From assembly GCF_036226405.1 (NCBI RefSeq), contig NZ_CP108464.1, positions 7,874,001 through 7,938,000 on the forward strand: DNA of 64,000 bases, in the 5' to 3' direction. Below are positions 41,992-50,276 of the stretch, piece by piece. Position 1 is the first letter of the stretch. Each line of letters starts with the position of its first letter. Made by a program: the position numbers and the translations under genes. The notes under the pieces are model-generated. The model was not told the DNA's origin. It did not search any database and worked only from the letters and a program-made list of their open reading frames with translations. Source of the stretch: Streptomyces sp. NBC_01260. Lineage in GTDB: Bacteria > Actinomycetota > Actinomycetes > Streptomycetales > Streptomycetaceae.

Positions 41992-43221
41992 TCAGGGGGC
42001 CGCGCGAACGGCAGCGTGAGAGGCGGCCACCTCCCCGGACTGCGGGGTCCGCCGTCCGGCACGGTCCAGGCTCAGCCGGACCAGCATGACGACCAGCGCG
42101 GCGATGGCGAACCCGGCTCCGACCCACGGCAGCCGGCGGGCTCCCGCGGCGGACAGGACCCACCCGCCGGCCGCAGTGCCGAGGGTGATGCCGAGATTGG
42201 AGAAGGAGATGAAGAGGCTGTTGCCGAACTCGGGTGCGTCCCGTGCATCCCTGCCCAGCCAGCTCTGGGTGACGATGAGCCCGCCGGAGTGCACGGCTCC
42301 CCAGACCAGGACGCCCAGGACCATCGGGACGAACCGTGGCCCGATCGCGTACACGAGTACGTAGACCAGCAGGCAGAGGGCCGGATAGGCGAGGGCGGTG
42401 CGGACGAGGTTCCGCTGGAGCAGGCTGCCGAAGGCGAAGTTGCCGAGGATCATCATGATGCCGAACGCCATCAGCATGGCGCTGACCCAGGAGCCGTCCA
42501 TGTCGGTGACCTGGCCCAGGTACTCGGCGAAGTAGCCGTAGACGGAGAACATCGCCGCGAAGATCAGGACGACGGACGTGATGGTCAGCCACATCCGGGG
42601 CTGCCTGAGCACGCTCAACTGGGCTCCGTACGAGACGCGTTGTCCGACCGGCAGGCTCGGGAGCAGGCGCAGGATGCCCAGGAACGCGATCAGATTGACG
42701 AGCGCGCCGAACCAGAACGCGGCAGGGAGCGAGAGGTGTTCGGCGAGGTACGAGGTCAGCGGCACCCCGAAGGCGAACCCGACGGTGACACCGGCGAAGA
42801 CGGTCGTCGTCGCCCGGGTGGCGGCCTTCGCGTCCTCGCCGTCCTTCGTCACGACCATGCGCGCGGCCGTGGCCAGCGCGACCGAGAAGAACACCGGGTG
42901 GAAGACGGCAGGAATGATGCGGAAGGCGAGCATCACCTCGTACTGGGTGGTGAGCGCGTAGACGGCGTTGGAGAGGGCGAACACCGCGATCGAGGCGGCG
43001 AGGACCTTCTTGCGGTCGATCCCGGAGGCGAGCAGTGTGGTGAAGGGCCCGGTCACGGCGATCACCAGGGCGAACGCCCCGACGAGCCAGCCGGCGGTGG
43101 AGGGCGGGACGCCGAGTTCGGCGGAGAGCTGGGGGAGTACCCCGACGATGCCCATCTCGGTGGTGATGATCCCGAACACGCCCAGGGCGAGCACCAGGAC
43201 GGCGGCGGAGGTTTTTCTCAT
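41992..43221 (-). CDS. MFS efflux transporter (DHA1 type)
   Basis: 409 residues and 12 membrane segments. Recognisable loops include GVPPSTAGWLVGAFALVIAV and TTLLASGIDRKKVL (motif A-like). This is a drug:proton antiporter of the AraJ/PbuE-like group. It is preceded by an operator-like sequence at 43236-43255 that also occurs before the ArsR gene. A flavin reductase gene follows by 59 bp. Confidence 0.88.
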   Translation of the reverse strand: MRKTSAAVLVLALGVFGIITTEMGIVGVLPQLSAELGVPPSTAGWLVGAFALVIAVTGPFTTLLASGIDRKKVLAASIAVFALSNAVYALTTQYEVMLAFRIIPAVFHPVFFSVALATAARMVVTKDGEDAKAATRATTTVFAGVTVGFAFGVPLTSYLAEHLSLPAAFWFGALVNLIAFLGILRLLPSLPVGQRVSYGAQLSVLRQPRMWLTITSVVLIFAAMFSVYGYFAEYLGQVTDMDGSWVSAMLMAFGIMMILGNFAFGSLLQRNLVRTALAYPALCLLVYVLVYAIGPRFVPMVLGVLVWGAVHSGGLIVTQSWLGRDARDAPEFGNSLFISFSNLGITLGTAAGGWVLSAAGARRLPWVGAGFAIAALVVMLVRLSLDRAGRRTPQSGEVAASHAAVRAAP

Positions 43222-43235
43222 GGTGATCTTTCTTT

Positions 43236-43255
43236 AAATCTAGAAAAGTAGATAC
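43236..43255. promoter_or_regulatory. ArsR-type operator before the MFS gene
   Basis: AAATCTAGAAAAGTAGATAC lies 15 bases before the MFS start. It is an imperfect inverted repeat and matches the sequence at 43697-43716 at 15 of 20 positions on the minus strand. Confidence 0.6.
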
Positions 43256-43326
43256 GTTGAGTCATGGGTGCGCCGTGCGGGGCGCGGGGCTCAGCTCTCT
43301 GCGGTCACGCCTGGAGGACGGGGCGG

Positions 43327-43638
43327 CTACAGCTCGTCGCGCACATGGGCGGCGAACTCGGCGATCACCGGCTCGTTGCGGCGGTAGTACGTCCACTTGC
43401 CGACGCGCTCCGAGGTGAGGAGGCCCGCGTCCCTGAGGGTCTGGAGGTAGCCGGACACGACGGACTGCGCGAGCCCGGCCCGCTTCTGGATGTCACCCAC
43501 GCATACGCCGATGTGGAAGCCCAGCCCCTGCTGCGTGTACGAGTCCTCGTCGAAGTACTTCTCGGGGTCGCGCAGCCACTGCATGAACTGCAGACGGGCG
43601 GGGTTGGCGAGGGCCTTGTGCACGGCCAGCGGGTCCAT
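43327..43638 (-). CDS. ArsR-family repressor
   Basis: 103 residues from the ATG at 43638 with GAGAGG upstream. It begins MDPLAVHKALANPARLQFMQ. A winged helix follows: DIQKRAGLAQSVVSGYLQTL, then RDAGLLTSERVGKWTYYRRN. The single Cys in IGVCVGDIQ may serve as a redox sensor, as in quinone-responsive relatives, but a metal site is not evident. It lies upstream of the MFS and FMN reductase genes on the same strand and probably represses both itself and them through the paired operators. Confidence 0.85.
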   Translation of the reverse strand: MDPLAVHKALANPARLQFMQWLRDPEKYFDEDSYTQQGLGFHIGVCVGDIQKRAGLAQSVVSGYLQTLRDAGLLTSERVGKWTYYRRNEPVIAEFAAHVRDEL

Positions 43639-43696
43639 GGGGGCCTCTCTGTGAATCCTTGGGGGCTGCCTTCGGGCCTCTTGCCCTCCCGGGTAC

Positions 43697-43716
43697 GCAT
43701 CTAGCTTTCTGGATAT
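43697..43716. promoter_or_regulatory. ArsR-type operator before the arsR-like gene
   Basis: GCATCTAGCTTTCTGGATAT, about 60 bases upstream of the regulator start, is a near copy of the site before the MFS gene. Confidence 0.6.
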
Positions 43717-43825
43717 GTAGGGGCAAGTCAAATCGCCGGCTCCGGCGACGGTGGCGGGCGGGTGCAGCGGGGGCGGGCCGCTGTGGGCCGCCGTCGGGGC
43801 AGAGGGCCTTCGCGGCCCGCGGTGG

Positions 43826-43952
43826 CTATCCCATGACCGCTCGGGCCGCGTCGAGAAAGGCCAGCCTGTTGTCCTCCAGGTGGTCGCGCAAGCTCTCTCC
43901 GTCGGGCAGGCCCTCCCACACGGTCCGGTTGAGGTCGAGGGAGTACGCGCGT
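43826..43952 (-). pseudogene. C-terminal remnant of a gene interrupted by IS6
   Basis: The minus-strand frame AYSLDLNRTVWEGLPDGES, then LRDHLEDNRLAFLDAARAVM to a TAG at 43826, has strong coding character (acidic, helical). It begins exactly at the left end of the IS6 element. No continuation was recognised on the other side of the element at 44817-44928. The parent family was not identified. Confidence 0.55.
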
Positions 43953-44816
43953 GGGCGCTGTCACGTTGTTGGGTGTGTGAGTGCCTGATGGTGTGTCGGG
44001 TGTGGTGGGGTCGGGTTCCGGCTCCGTGCTCAGGCCGCGGCGGGCAGGTCGGCGACGCCGGTGACCTGGTCCCAGATGGCGAAGCGGGTGGTCATCTCGG
44101 TGCGGTATTCGGGGGCGGTCATCAGGTGGCGGCGTGGTCGGAAGTGGGGTGAGATGCCGCTGAACGCGGACAGGAACTGCTGGGCTCCGCCGACGCTACG
44201 GAAGCCTTTCATGGCGCGTTCGCGCTGCCGGGTGGGCTGGTGGCTGTTCTCGGCCCGGTTGTTGAGGCCCTTGTGGGCGCGGTGCTCGACGGAGGGCGTG
44301 ACCTCGCGGTGGGCCGCGCCGTAGGAGCGGAGCTTGTCGGTGACGATCACCCTCGGCACCGAGCAGGTTCTCTTGAGCAGTTTGCGGAAGAAGCGCCGGG
44401 CCGCGGCCTTGTCCCGGCGGGACTGGACCAGGATGTCGAGCACGTTGCCGTCGGCGTCAACGGCCCGCCACAGGTACTTCTGCTCTCCGTTGATCTTCAC
44501 GAAGACCTCGCCCAGGTGCCACTTGTCCCCGGGCCGGGGCCGCCTCCGGCGCAGGCCGTTGGCGTGGGCCTGCCCGAACTTCGCACACCAGCGGCGGACC
44601 GTCTCGTGGGAGACGACCACGCCACGCTCGAGCATCAACTCCTCGACCTCGCGGAACGACAGCGGGAAGCGGTGGTACAGCCACACACAGTGGGCAATGA
44701 CCTCGACCGGGTACCGGTGCCCCTTGTACGACGGCGATGCGCTGTCCACGGACGCCCCCTCCCAGCATGACCAACCAGAAGATCATCCCACCCGGTCAGT
44801 CAACGTGACAGTGCCC
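43953..44816 (-). mobile_element. Complete IS6-family insertion sequence
   Basis: 864 bp bounded by related terminal repeats: GGGCGCTGTCACGTTGTTGG at the left, and at the right the complement reads GGGCACTGTCACGTTGACTG. The flanking eight bases do not match, so a simple target duplication is not evident. That suggests later recombination between copies (a fragment of a sister copy lies at 33573-33812). Confidence 0.85.
44030..44749 (-). CDS. IS6-family transposase
   Basis: 239 residues, full length for the family. The N-terminal HTH region (YPVEVIAHCVWLYHRFPLSF, then VVSHETVRRWCAKFG) is followed by the DDE domain: KINGEQKYLWRAVDADGNVL, VIVTDKLRSYGAAHREV, and NRAENSHQPTRQRERAMKGF with the final Glu. 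All catalytic residues are present. It should move by replicative cointegrate formation. Confidence 0.92.
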   Translation of the reverse strand: MDSASPSYKGHRYPVEVIAHCVWLYHRFPLSFREVEELMLERGVVVSHETVRRWCAKFGQAHANGLRRRRPRPGDKWHLGEVFVKINGEQKYLWRAVDADGNVLDILVQSRRDKAAARRFFRKLLKRTCSVPRVIVTDKLRSYGAAHREVTPSVEHRAHKGLNNRAENSHQPTRQRERAMKGFRSVGGAQQFLSAFSGISPHFRPRRHLMTAPEYRTEMTTRFAIWDQVTGVADLPAAA

Positions 44817-44989
44817 AGCCGACGCCTCCGCCCTCCTGGCCCGGAGCATCACACCGGAGACGATGCGGCCGGGCTGGCCACAGGCAGTGCGGATGTCCCG
44901 GTCGGTCCTGCCGCACCGGCGACTGCTAGGCCGTGTCTGACAAATGATCACTCCGCCGGGTTGTGGCTGGCTTCAATTGCCTTGCTCCT

Positions 44990-45298
44990 ATGGCTCTGAC
45001 CAGGGATTCTGAGCCGGTGCCAGGGCAGTGGAAGAGAAAGCGGCGACAAGAGGCCGAGAGGCAGCGGCTTGCCGCTCGCACGGCGCCGGGCGTGGGACGA
45101 TGGGAAGTGATCTTCGAGACTGTGGACAGTGCGGAGCTGGGCGTCCACCTGCGTCGCCTGCAGGAGGCAGGAACCGACGCGTCGATGATCCGGATCGAGA
45201 CGCTGTGTGGCCGCCTGAAGTACCCGTCTGGGTATCGCCTGAGCCGGTTCGTGACGGACCCCGAGTGTGAGTCCGACAACGAGCACGCGGATGATTGA
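44990..45298 (+). CDS. IS-borne accessory protein of unknown function
   Basis: 102 residues from the ATG at 44990. It starts with a basic stretch (QWKRKRRQEAERQRLAARTA) and then a folded-looking domain (GRWEVIFETVDSAELGVHLR ... ASMIRIETLCGRLKYPSGYR). Its stop overlaps the transposase start by eight bases (ATGATTGA), so the two may be coupled. It lies inside the terminal repeats and therefore belongs to the IS. No family was recognised; DNA-binding or regulation of transposition is a guess. Confidence 0.6.
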   Translation: MALTRDSEPVPGQWKRKRRQEAERQRLAARTAPGVGRWEVIFETVDSAELGVHLRRLQEAGTDASMIRIETLCGRLKYPSGYRLSRFVTDPECESDNEHADD

Positions 45299-46184
45299 TC
45301 TTGTGGCAGGTCGAGGTGAGTTGACGGACACGGCGTGGGAGCGGATAGCGCCCCTGCTGCCACAGGTGGATGGGCGTGGCCGGCCGTGGCGTAATCACCG
45401 GCAGGTGGTTAACGGAGTGCTATGGCGGCTTCGGACCGGTGCTCCGTGGCGTGATCTGCCCGAGCGTTACGGGCCGTGGCAGACGGTCTACGAGCGGTTC
45501 GCCCGCTGGGAGGCGGACGGGACCTGGGCGAAGCTGCTGGAGCACGTCCAGGTCCGCGACGACGCGGTGGGCCGGGTGGAATGGACCGTCGCCGTCGACC
45601 AACCGCGCTCATCAGCACGCGGCCGGCGCCCGCAAAAAGGGGACGCAGATGGGGACGAACTGGAAGACCCGGGCAGCTCACAGACGCGCCAAGCCCTCGG
45701 CCGGTCCCGAGGCGGGCTGACCACCAAGGTCCATCTTGCCGTCGACGGCCGCGGCCTGCCGCTGTCCATTGCGCTCACGCCTGGCAACGTCAACGACGCC
45801 ACCACGTTCGTCCAGGTTCTCGACGGGATCCGCATCCCGCGCGCCATGACAGGCCGGCCGCGCACGACACCGGATCGCGTGCTGGGCGACAAGGCCTACT
45901 CCAGCAGGGCGATCCGCCACCTGCTACGGCGCCGGGGCATCGTCGCCACGATCCCCGAACGCCGAGACCAGGCCGCCAACCGCCGACGACGCGGAACCTC
46001 CGGCGGCCGGCCACCCGCCTTCGACCGGAACGCCTACCGCGACCGCAACGTGGTCGAACGATGCTTCGCCCGCCTGAAGCAGTTCCGCGCAATTGCCACC
46101 AGATTCGACAAACTCGCCGCTCGCTACCGGGCCGGACTCGTCCTGGCCTCCCTTGTCCTCTGGCTCCGCGAACCCACCAGGTGA
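45291..46184 (+). CDS. IS5-family transposase with a possible frame-displaced segment
   Basis: 297 residues. The N-terminal DUF4096-type domain (LTDTAWERIAPLLPQVDGRG, then WRDLPERYGPWQTVYERFAR) and C-terminal DDE part (GRSRGGLTTKVHLAVDGRGL, DRVLGDKAYSSRAIR, RDRNVVERCFARLKQFRAIA) are standard. Between about 45598 and 45700, however, the canonical RAHQHAAGARKKG motif sits in another frame, while this frame reads QPRSSARGRRPQKGDADGDE. Two compensating indels would explain it. Activity is therefore doubtful. Confidence 0.75.
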   Translation: MIDLVAGRGELTDTAWERIAPLLPQVDGRGRPWRNHRQVVNGVLWRLRTGAPWRDLPERYGPWQTVYERFARWEADGTWAKLLEHVQVRDDAVGRVEWTVAVDQPRSSARGRRPQKGDADGDELEDPGSSQTRQALGRSRGGLTTKVHLAVDGRGLPLSIALTPGNVNDATTFVQVLDGIRIPRAMTGRPRTTPDRVLGDKAYSSRAIRHLLRRRGIVATIPERRDQAANRRRRGTSGGRPPAFDRNAYRDRNVVERCFARLKQFRAIATRFDKLAARYRAGLVLASLVLWLREPTR

Positions 46185-46206
46185 TCATTTGTGAGACACG
46201 GCCCAA

Positions 46207-47878
46207 CCTCGGGCTTTCGTGAGTGAGCCTGTCCGGGTCTTGATCAAATAAGCGGAGAGTGCTTCTGACCTGCAACGATGGGACTTGTCTAGGGTCCTGT
46301 TGGCTGCACGGAAAGAAGCACTCTCCAGGTGAGTAAGCGTATCGGGTTGTACCCGCGTGTCCGTGTCGAGGGCGGTGGCAGCGGGACGGTCTCGCAGGCC
46401 GGCGCGGTGCTGTTGGTCGAGACGGTCCGCAAGTTGGGTCTGGACACCGCGATATCGACGGCGTTGGAGCCGTGGCGCGAACCGCGGACGGTGCATGATC
46501 CAGGCAAGATCCTTCTGGATGTCGCGCTCGGAGTCGCTCTGGGCGGGGACTGCCTCGCCGATGTCGCCATGCTGCGGGCCGAGCCCGACGTGTTCGGACC
46601 AGTGGCATCCGACCCGACGGTTTCACGGCTCATTGACGCCCTTGCCGCTGCCGGACCGAAGTCGCTCACCGCGATCCGGTCGGCTCGGGCGGAAGTACGC
46701 TCGCATGTCTGGGAACTGGCCGGGGCGAACGGTCCCGCCGCCGACGGCTCGGCGATCGTGGACATCGACGGCGTGCTCGTCCTTGCGCACTCCGAGAAGC
46801 AGGACGCCACCGCGACCTGGAAGAAGACCTTCGGTCATCATCCGCTCGTCGCGTCCGTCGACCACGGCCAGAGCGGGTCCGGGGAACCGGTGGCCGCGCT
46901 GCTGCGGCCCGGCAACGCCGGGTCCAACACCGCGAGCGATCACATCGAGACCACCCGCCTCGCCGTGGCTCAACTTCCCAAGCACCTGCGGCGGGGACGG
47001 CAGACGCTGATCCGCACCGACTCCGCCGGCGGGACCCATGCCTTCCTCGACTGGCTCTCCAAACCGGGCCGGTGGCTGTCGTATTCCGTCGGAATGACCA
47101 TCACCGACGCCATCCACCAGGCCGTCCTGAAGATCCCGAAGAAGGCATGGACACCGGCCTACGACGCCGACGGCACCGAGCGGCCCGGCGCCTGGGTCGC
47201 AGAGATCACCGACATGCCCGACCTGACCACCTGGCCGAAAGGGATGCGGCTGATCGTCCGCAAAGAACGCCCGCACCCCGGAGCCCAGTTGCGCTTCACC
47301 GACCTCGACGGACTCCAGCTCACCTGCTTCGCGACGAACACCAAGGGCGGCCAGCTCGCCGACCTGGAACTACGTCATCGACGGCGGGCCCGCTGCGAGG
47401 ACCGGATCCGAAACGCCCGCGACACCGGCCTGCGCAACCTGCCGCTGCACGACACCGCACAGAACCAGATCTGGCTGGAGATCGTCTCCCTCGCACTCGA
47501 CCTCCTCGCCTGGATGCCGATGCTCGCCCTGACCAGCAAAACCCGCCGCTGGGAACCCAAGCGGCTCCGCCTTCGGCTGTTCTCCGCTGCTGCCCAGCTG
47601 GTCACCACCGGCCGCCGCCGCTGGCTCCGCTTCACCGCCCGATGGCCCTGGACGGATGTAATCACCCGCGCGATCCAGCGACTCGCAGCCCTGCCGAACC
47701 CCGGCTGACCAACCACTTCAACCGTCCCGACGAACCAGCAACATCCCGGAGCAGTGGAACCCGGCGCCCACCCGACGCGACAGCCGGGCCGCCAACCTGC
47801 CCCAGCCCACGAAATTCCGCACCTCGCAAGCACAGAGTCCCCATCAGCGAACCGACGAGGACCCATGAACGATCGAGG
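46207..47878 (+). mobile_element. IS1380-family insertion sequence
   Basis: About 1.67 kb, assigned from the transposase and a weakly matching pair of ends (CCTCGGGCTTTCGTGAG at the left; the complement of the right end begins CCTCGATCGTTCATGGG). The exact ends are approximate. Confidence 0.6.
46329..47708 (+). CDS. IS1380-family transposase
   Basis: 459 residues from a GTG at 46329, the usual length for the family. Landmarks are GKILLDVALGVALGGDCLAD, IVDIDGVLVLAHSEKQDATA (first Asp), RTDSAGGTHAFLDWL (second Asp) and the C-terminal CEDRIRNARDTGLRNLPLHD with the final Glu region. It appears intact. It lies in the same orientation as the adjacent IS5-like transposase. Confidence 0.9.
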   Translation: MSKRIGLYPRVRVEGGGSGTVSQAGAVLLVETVRKLGLDTAISTALEPWREPRTVHDPGKILLDVALGVALGGDCLADVAMLRAEPDVFGPVASDPTVSRLIDALAAAGPKSLTAIRSARAEVRSHVWELAGANGPAADGSAIVDIDGVLVLAHSEKQDATATWKKTFGHHPLVASVDHGQSGSGEPVAALLRPGNAGSNTASDHIETTRLAVAQLPKHLRRGRQTLIRTDSAGGTHAFLDWLSKPGRWLSYSVGMTITDAIHQAVLKIPKKAWTPAYDADGTERPGAWVAEITDMPDLTTWPKGMRLIVRKERPHPGAQLRFTDLDGLQLTCFATNTKGGQLADLELRHRRRARCEDRIRNARDTGLRNLPLHDTAQNQIWLEIVSLALDLLAWMPMLALTSKTRRWEPKRLRLRLFSAAAQLVTTGRRRWLRFTARWPWTDVITRAIQRLAALPNPG

Positions 47879-48101
47879 CTAAGGGTGCGGAGAGTTCCCG
47901 GTTTGGCCAACTGGGGATCTGCCGCTGCCTTTCGCCGCATGGCGTAGGGTTCGGGCGGTTGAGGGCCTTACTCCTTCGGCTGGCCCACCGTTGGCGGTCT
48001 GCGCTATGCCTTGAGCGCCTGGCGGAGAGTTCCTCGGCGATCCGGCCTTTCCTTCGGCCAGATCGCTTGCCCCGTCCACTCATTCGCCGCACGCTTGAAG
48101 C
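47709..48101. other. IS1380 right flank and gene-free spacer
   Basis: Bases up to about 47878 are the non-coding right part of IS1380. From 47879 to 48101 I see no supportable gene; a short motif (GGAGAGTTCC) occurs twice, at about 47890 and 48024. The sequence may be remnant DNA from another insertion. Confidence 0.4.
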
Positions 48102-49133
48102 ATGGCTTTTTCTGCGTCCGTGCCCGCCACACACAGTGGCTGGGCTGTAGGCATGCCGGGGCCGTTCGATACCGGTCCGCTGGAGCGAGTCCGGCGGGAG
48201 ACGTCGGCTCCTGGCCCGGGGGAGCTGTTGTTGCGGGTGGAGGCGTGCGGTGTGTGCCGTACGGATCTGCATCTGGCCGAAGGGGACCTCGTACCGCACC
48301 GCCCGTCCATGATTCCCGGTCATGAGATTGTCGGCCGGGTCGAGGCCGTCGGCGAAGGGGTCGGCCTGTTCCGCGTCGGGGACCGGGTCGGCGGGGCGTG
48401 GCTTCGCGGCACCTGTGGGAGTTGTCGGTATTGCCGGGCCGGACGGGAAAACCTCTGCCCGCGGTCCGTCTACACGGGATGGGACGCGGACGGTGGTTTC
48501 GCCGAGACGGCCGTGGTTCCGGAGGCGTTCGCCTACTGGCTGCCGGAGGACCGGGAGGCGGAGCTGCTCGCCCCCCTGTTGTGCGGCGGCATCATCGGCT
48601 TCCGGGCGCTTCGGCGCAGCGCACTGCCCGAAGGCGGGCGGCTGGGGATCTACGGTTTCGGCGCTTCGGCGCATCTGGCCGCCCAGGTGGCTCTTGCCGA
48701 GGGCGCCACGGTTCATGTGCTGACCCGGTCGGAGCGGGCGCGGGCCCTCGCCCTGGAACTCGGTGCGGCTTCGGCGGGCGGCGCCTACGACCGGCCGCCC
48801 GAGCCGTTGGACTCGGCGATCCTCTTCGCCCCGGTGGGCGACCTCGTGCCGGTGGCGCTGGAGGCGCTGGACTGTTCGGGCACCCTCGCCGTCGCCGGTA
48901 TCCATCTCTCCGACATTCCGGTGCTGAACTATCAGCGCCATCTGTTCCAGGAGAAGAATCTGCGCAGCGTCACCTCCAACACCCGGCAGGACGGGCGGGA
49001 CTTCCTGGCGCTGGCCGAACGCGTCGGCATCCACGTCACGGTGAGCCCCTACCCGCTGAGCCGCGCCGACCAGGCACTCGCCGATCTGGCGGCCGACCGG
49101 GTGAACGGTGCCGCCGTTCTCCTGCCCGGCTGA
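48102..49133 (+). CDS. Zinc-dependent alcohol dehydrogenase
   Basis: 343 residues from the ATG at 48102. Zinc ligands are visible in [18 protein letters not shown] and [14 protein letters not shown] (catalytic), and in [18 protein letters not shown] (structural, four Cys). The cofactor-binding region reads [20 protein letters not shown] (altered GxGxxG). It resembles the AdhA branch of mycobacterial and Streptomyces zinc alcohol dehydrogenases. A later ATG ([11 protein letters not shown]) is an alternative start. It is convergent with the SulP remnant, a neighbour sometimes seen with this gene. Confidence 0.85.
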   Translation: MAFSASVPATHSGWAVGMPGPFDTGPLERVRRETSAPGPGELLLRVEACGVCRTDLHLAEGDLVPHRPSMIPGHEIVGRVEAVGEGVGLFRVGDRVGGAWLRGTCGSCRYCRAGRENLCPRSVYTGWDADGGFAETAVVPEAFAYWLPEDREAELLAPLLCGGIIGFRALRRSALPEGGRLGIYGFGASAHLAAQVALAEGATVHVLTRSERARALALELGAASAGGAYDRPPEPLDSAILFAPVGDLVPVALEALDCSGTLAVAGIHLSDIPVLNYQRHLFQEKNLRSVTSNTRQDGRDFLALAERVGIHVTVSPYPLSRADQALADLAADRVNGAAVLLPG

Positions 49134-49187
49134 CAGCGCCTGTACCAAGCTCTGGGGGCGGTCTCCAACGGCTACCGCCGCGCAGGG

Positions 49188-49594
49188 TCACAGGTCTTCG
49201 CTGCCCATGCCGTCCGCTTCCTGGCCGCACCACCTCCGGTAGGCGGCCACGGCGGTCGGCAGCGTCGGGAAGATCAGCTCGGGGCCGACCGACTCGGTCA
49301 GCCCGTAGGCGTCCAGCGGGTCGCGCAGATCCTGCTTGACCCAGGCCATGGCGAACACGATGCCCCGCTCGGTCAGCTCCCGCCGCAGTTCCTCCACCGA
49401 GTCCAGCGCGGTGATGTCCACCTCCACATTCGCCTCGGTGTTGAGGACGAACCAGCACACGGGTTCGTCCTGCTCGTCCACGGCGGCCAGGGCCCGGTGC
49501 TTGAAATCCTCGGCGTTGGCGAAGAAGAGCGGGGAGTCGTAGCGGTAGACCAGCAGACCGGGGATGGTGCGCGCCTTCGGTGCGGCGCGCCCTG
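49188..49594 (-). pseudogene. C-terminal STAS-domain fragment of a SulP anion transporter
   Basis: The minus-strand frame reads ARTIPGLLVYRYDSPLFFAN, AEDFKHRALAAVDEQDEPVC and WFVLNTEANVEVDITALDSV, the STAS domain that follows the 10-14 membrane spans of SulP transporters. The membrane part is absent: homology stops at about 49590-49600, where AT-richer DNA begins. The stop at 49188 is normal. This is a severed gene, and the break marks another junction in the island. Confidence 0.8.
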
Positions 49595-49745
49595 GTCAGA
49601 TTTAAGAGTGGGATTTTGGAAGCCCTGTCGGGAGGGCTGGCTCGGCGAATGGTGGCGGCGAGCTAACTGGCGTCCGCGTAATCGTTAACGACGGAAAAGT
49701 CGTGACGGCATTTCCGTACTAGGTGAGCAACGAGTGAGGAAAAGC

Positions 49746-50240
49746 GTGATTCATCTCTCTTTCTATCTCCCGGAGTCGGGTTCAGCCTGGCGTAAGACCT
49801 GGGACGCCGCCAAGCAGGGCGATCCAGCTGCCGCCACAGAGATGGACCTCCGCTACAAGTACTTCGGGGCGAACTTCGAACTGGCAGTTGATGACACCGA
49901 GGTCGTCTCAAGGACGAGATTTGTGACGCTCGTCGACCTGGCCTTGTCCCTTTCTGGCGCGGCGAAGCGAATCTCGGTGGGTGAGGATGCTGCGTTCGGG
50001 TTTACGGAAAGCGATGAGGTTATTCAACTGCGCCAGGATGGCGATCTCATCGCGGTGAGCTCATCGAAACGTCCTGTGCAGGCATTCGTGGGGCGCGAGG
50101 AACTCGTACGAGAGATTCTCATTTTCCTGAGAGAGACACATTCTCGGCTGATCACTGAAATTCCTGGATTGTCTGCAAATCCAGTTATTCAGCGAATCCA
50201 TCCGGAATGGGCCGCCTGTCTCGGAAGGAGTGAAGAATGA
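49746..50240 (+). CDS. Hypothetical protein, AT-richer than neighbours
   Basis: 164 residues from a GTG at 49746 preceded by GAGGAAAAGC; a GTG at 49734 is also possible. It is a soluble alpha/beta protein with EMDLRYKYFGANFELAVDDT, VTLVDLALSLSGAAKRISVG and FTESDEVIQLRQDGDLIAVS. The overall layout resembles small immunity-type proteins of polymorphic toxin systems, but no partner toxin is adjacent. Codon use and lower GC suggest transfer. Its terminator is split by IS30. Confidence 0.6.
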   Translation: MIHLSFYLPESGSAWRKTWDAAKQGDPAAATEMDLRYKYFGANFELAVDDTEVVSRTRFVTLVDLALSLSGAAKRISVGEDAAFGFTESDEVIQLRQDGDLIAVSSSKRPVQAFVGREELVREILIFLRETHSRLITEIPGLSANPVIQRIHPEWAACLGRSEE

Positions 50241-50244
50241 AATG

Positions 50245-50260
50245 CAGAGGCCCCGCTGGA
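50245..50260 (+). terminator. Left arm of a terminator hairpin split by IS30
   Basis: CAGAGGCCCCGCTGGA, immediately after the stop at 50240, has its perfect 16-bp complement at 51580-51595 on the other side of the IS30 element. Confidence 0.75.
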
Positions 50261-50276
50261 GTGCTTGAGTTCTAGT

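Larger units (their letters stand above)
44929..46203 (+). mobile_element. IS5-like insertion sequence with accessory ORF
   Basis: 1,275 bp with 22-bp terminal repeats differing at one base: GGCCGTGTCTGACAAATGAT at the left and GGCCGTGTCTCACAAATGAT as the right complement. It carries two overlapping frames. Its right end lies three bases from the left end of the IS1380 element. Confidence 0.88.

Noticed and set aside
47072..47947. 291-codon Arg/Pro-rich frame overlapping the IS1380 transposase
   Set aside because: Overlaps the intact transposase in another frame and has shadow composition.
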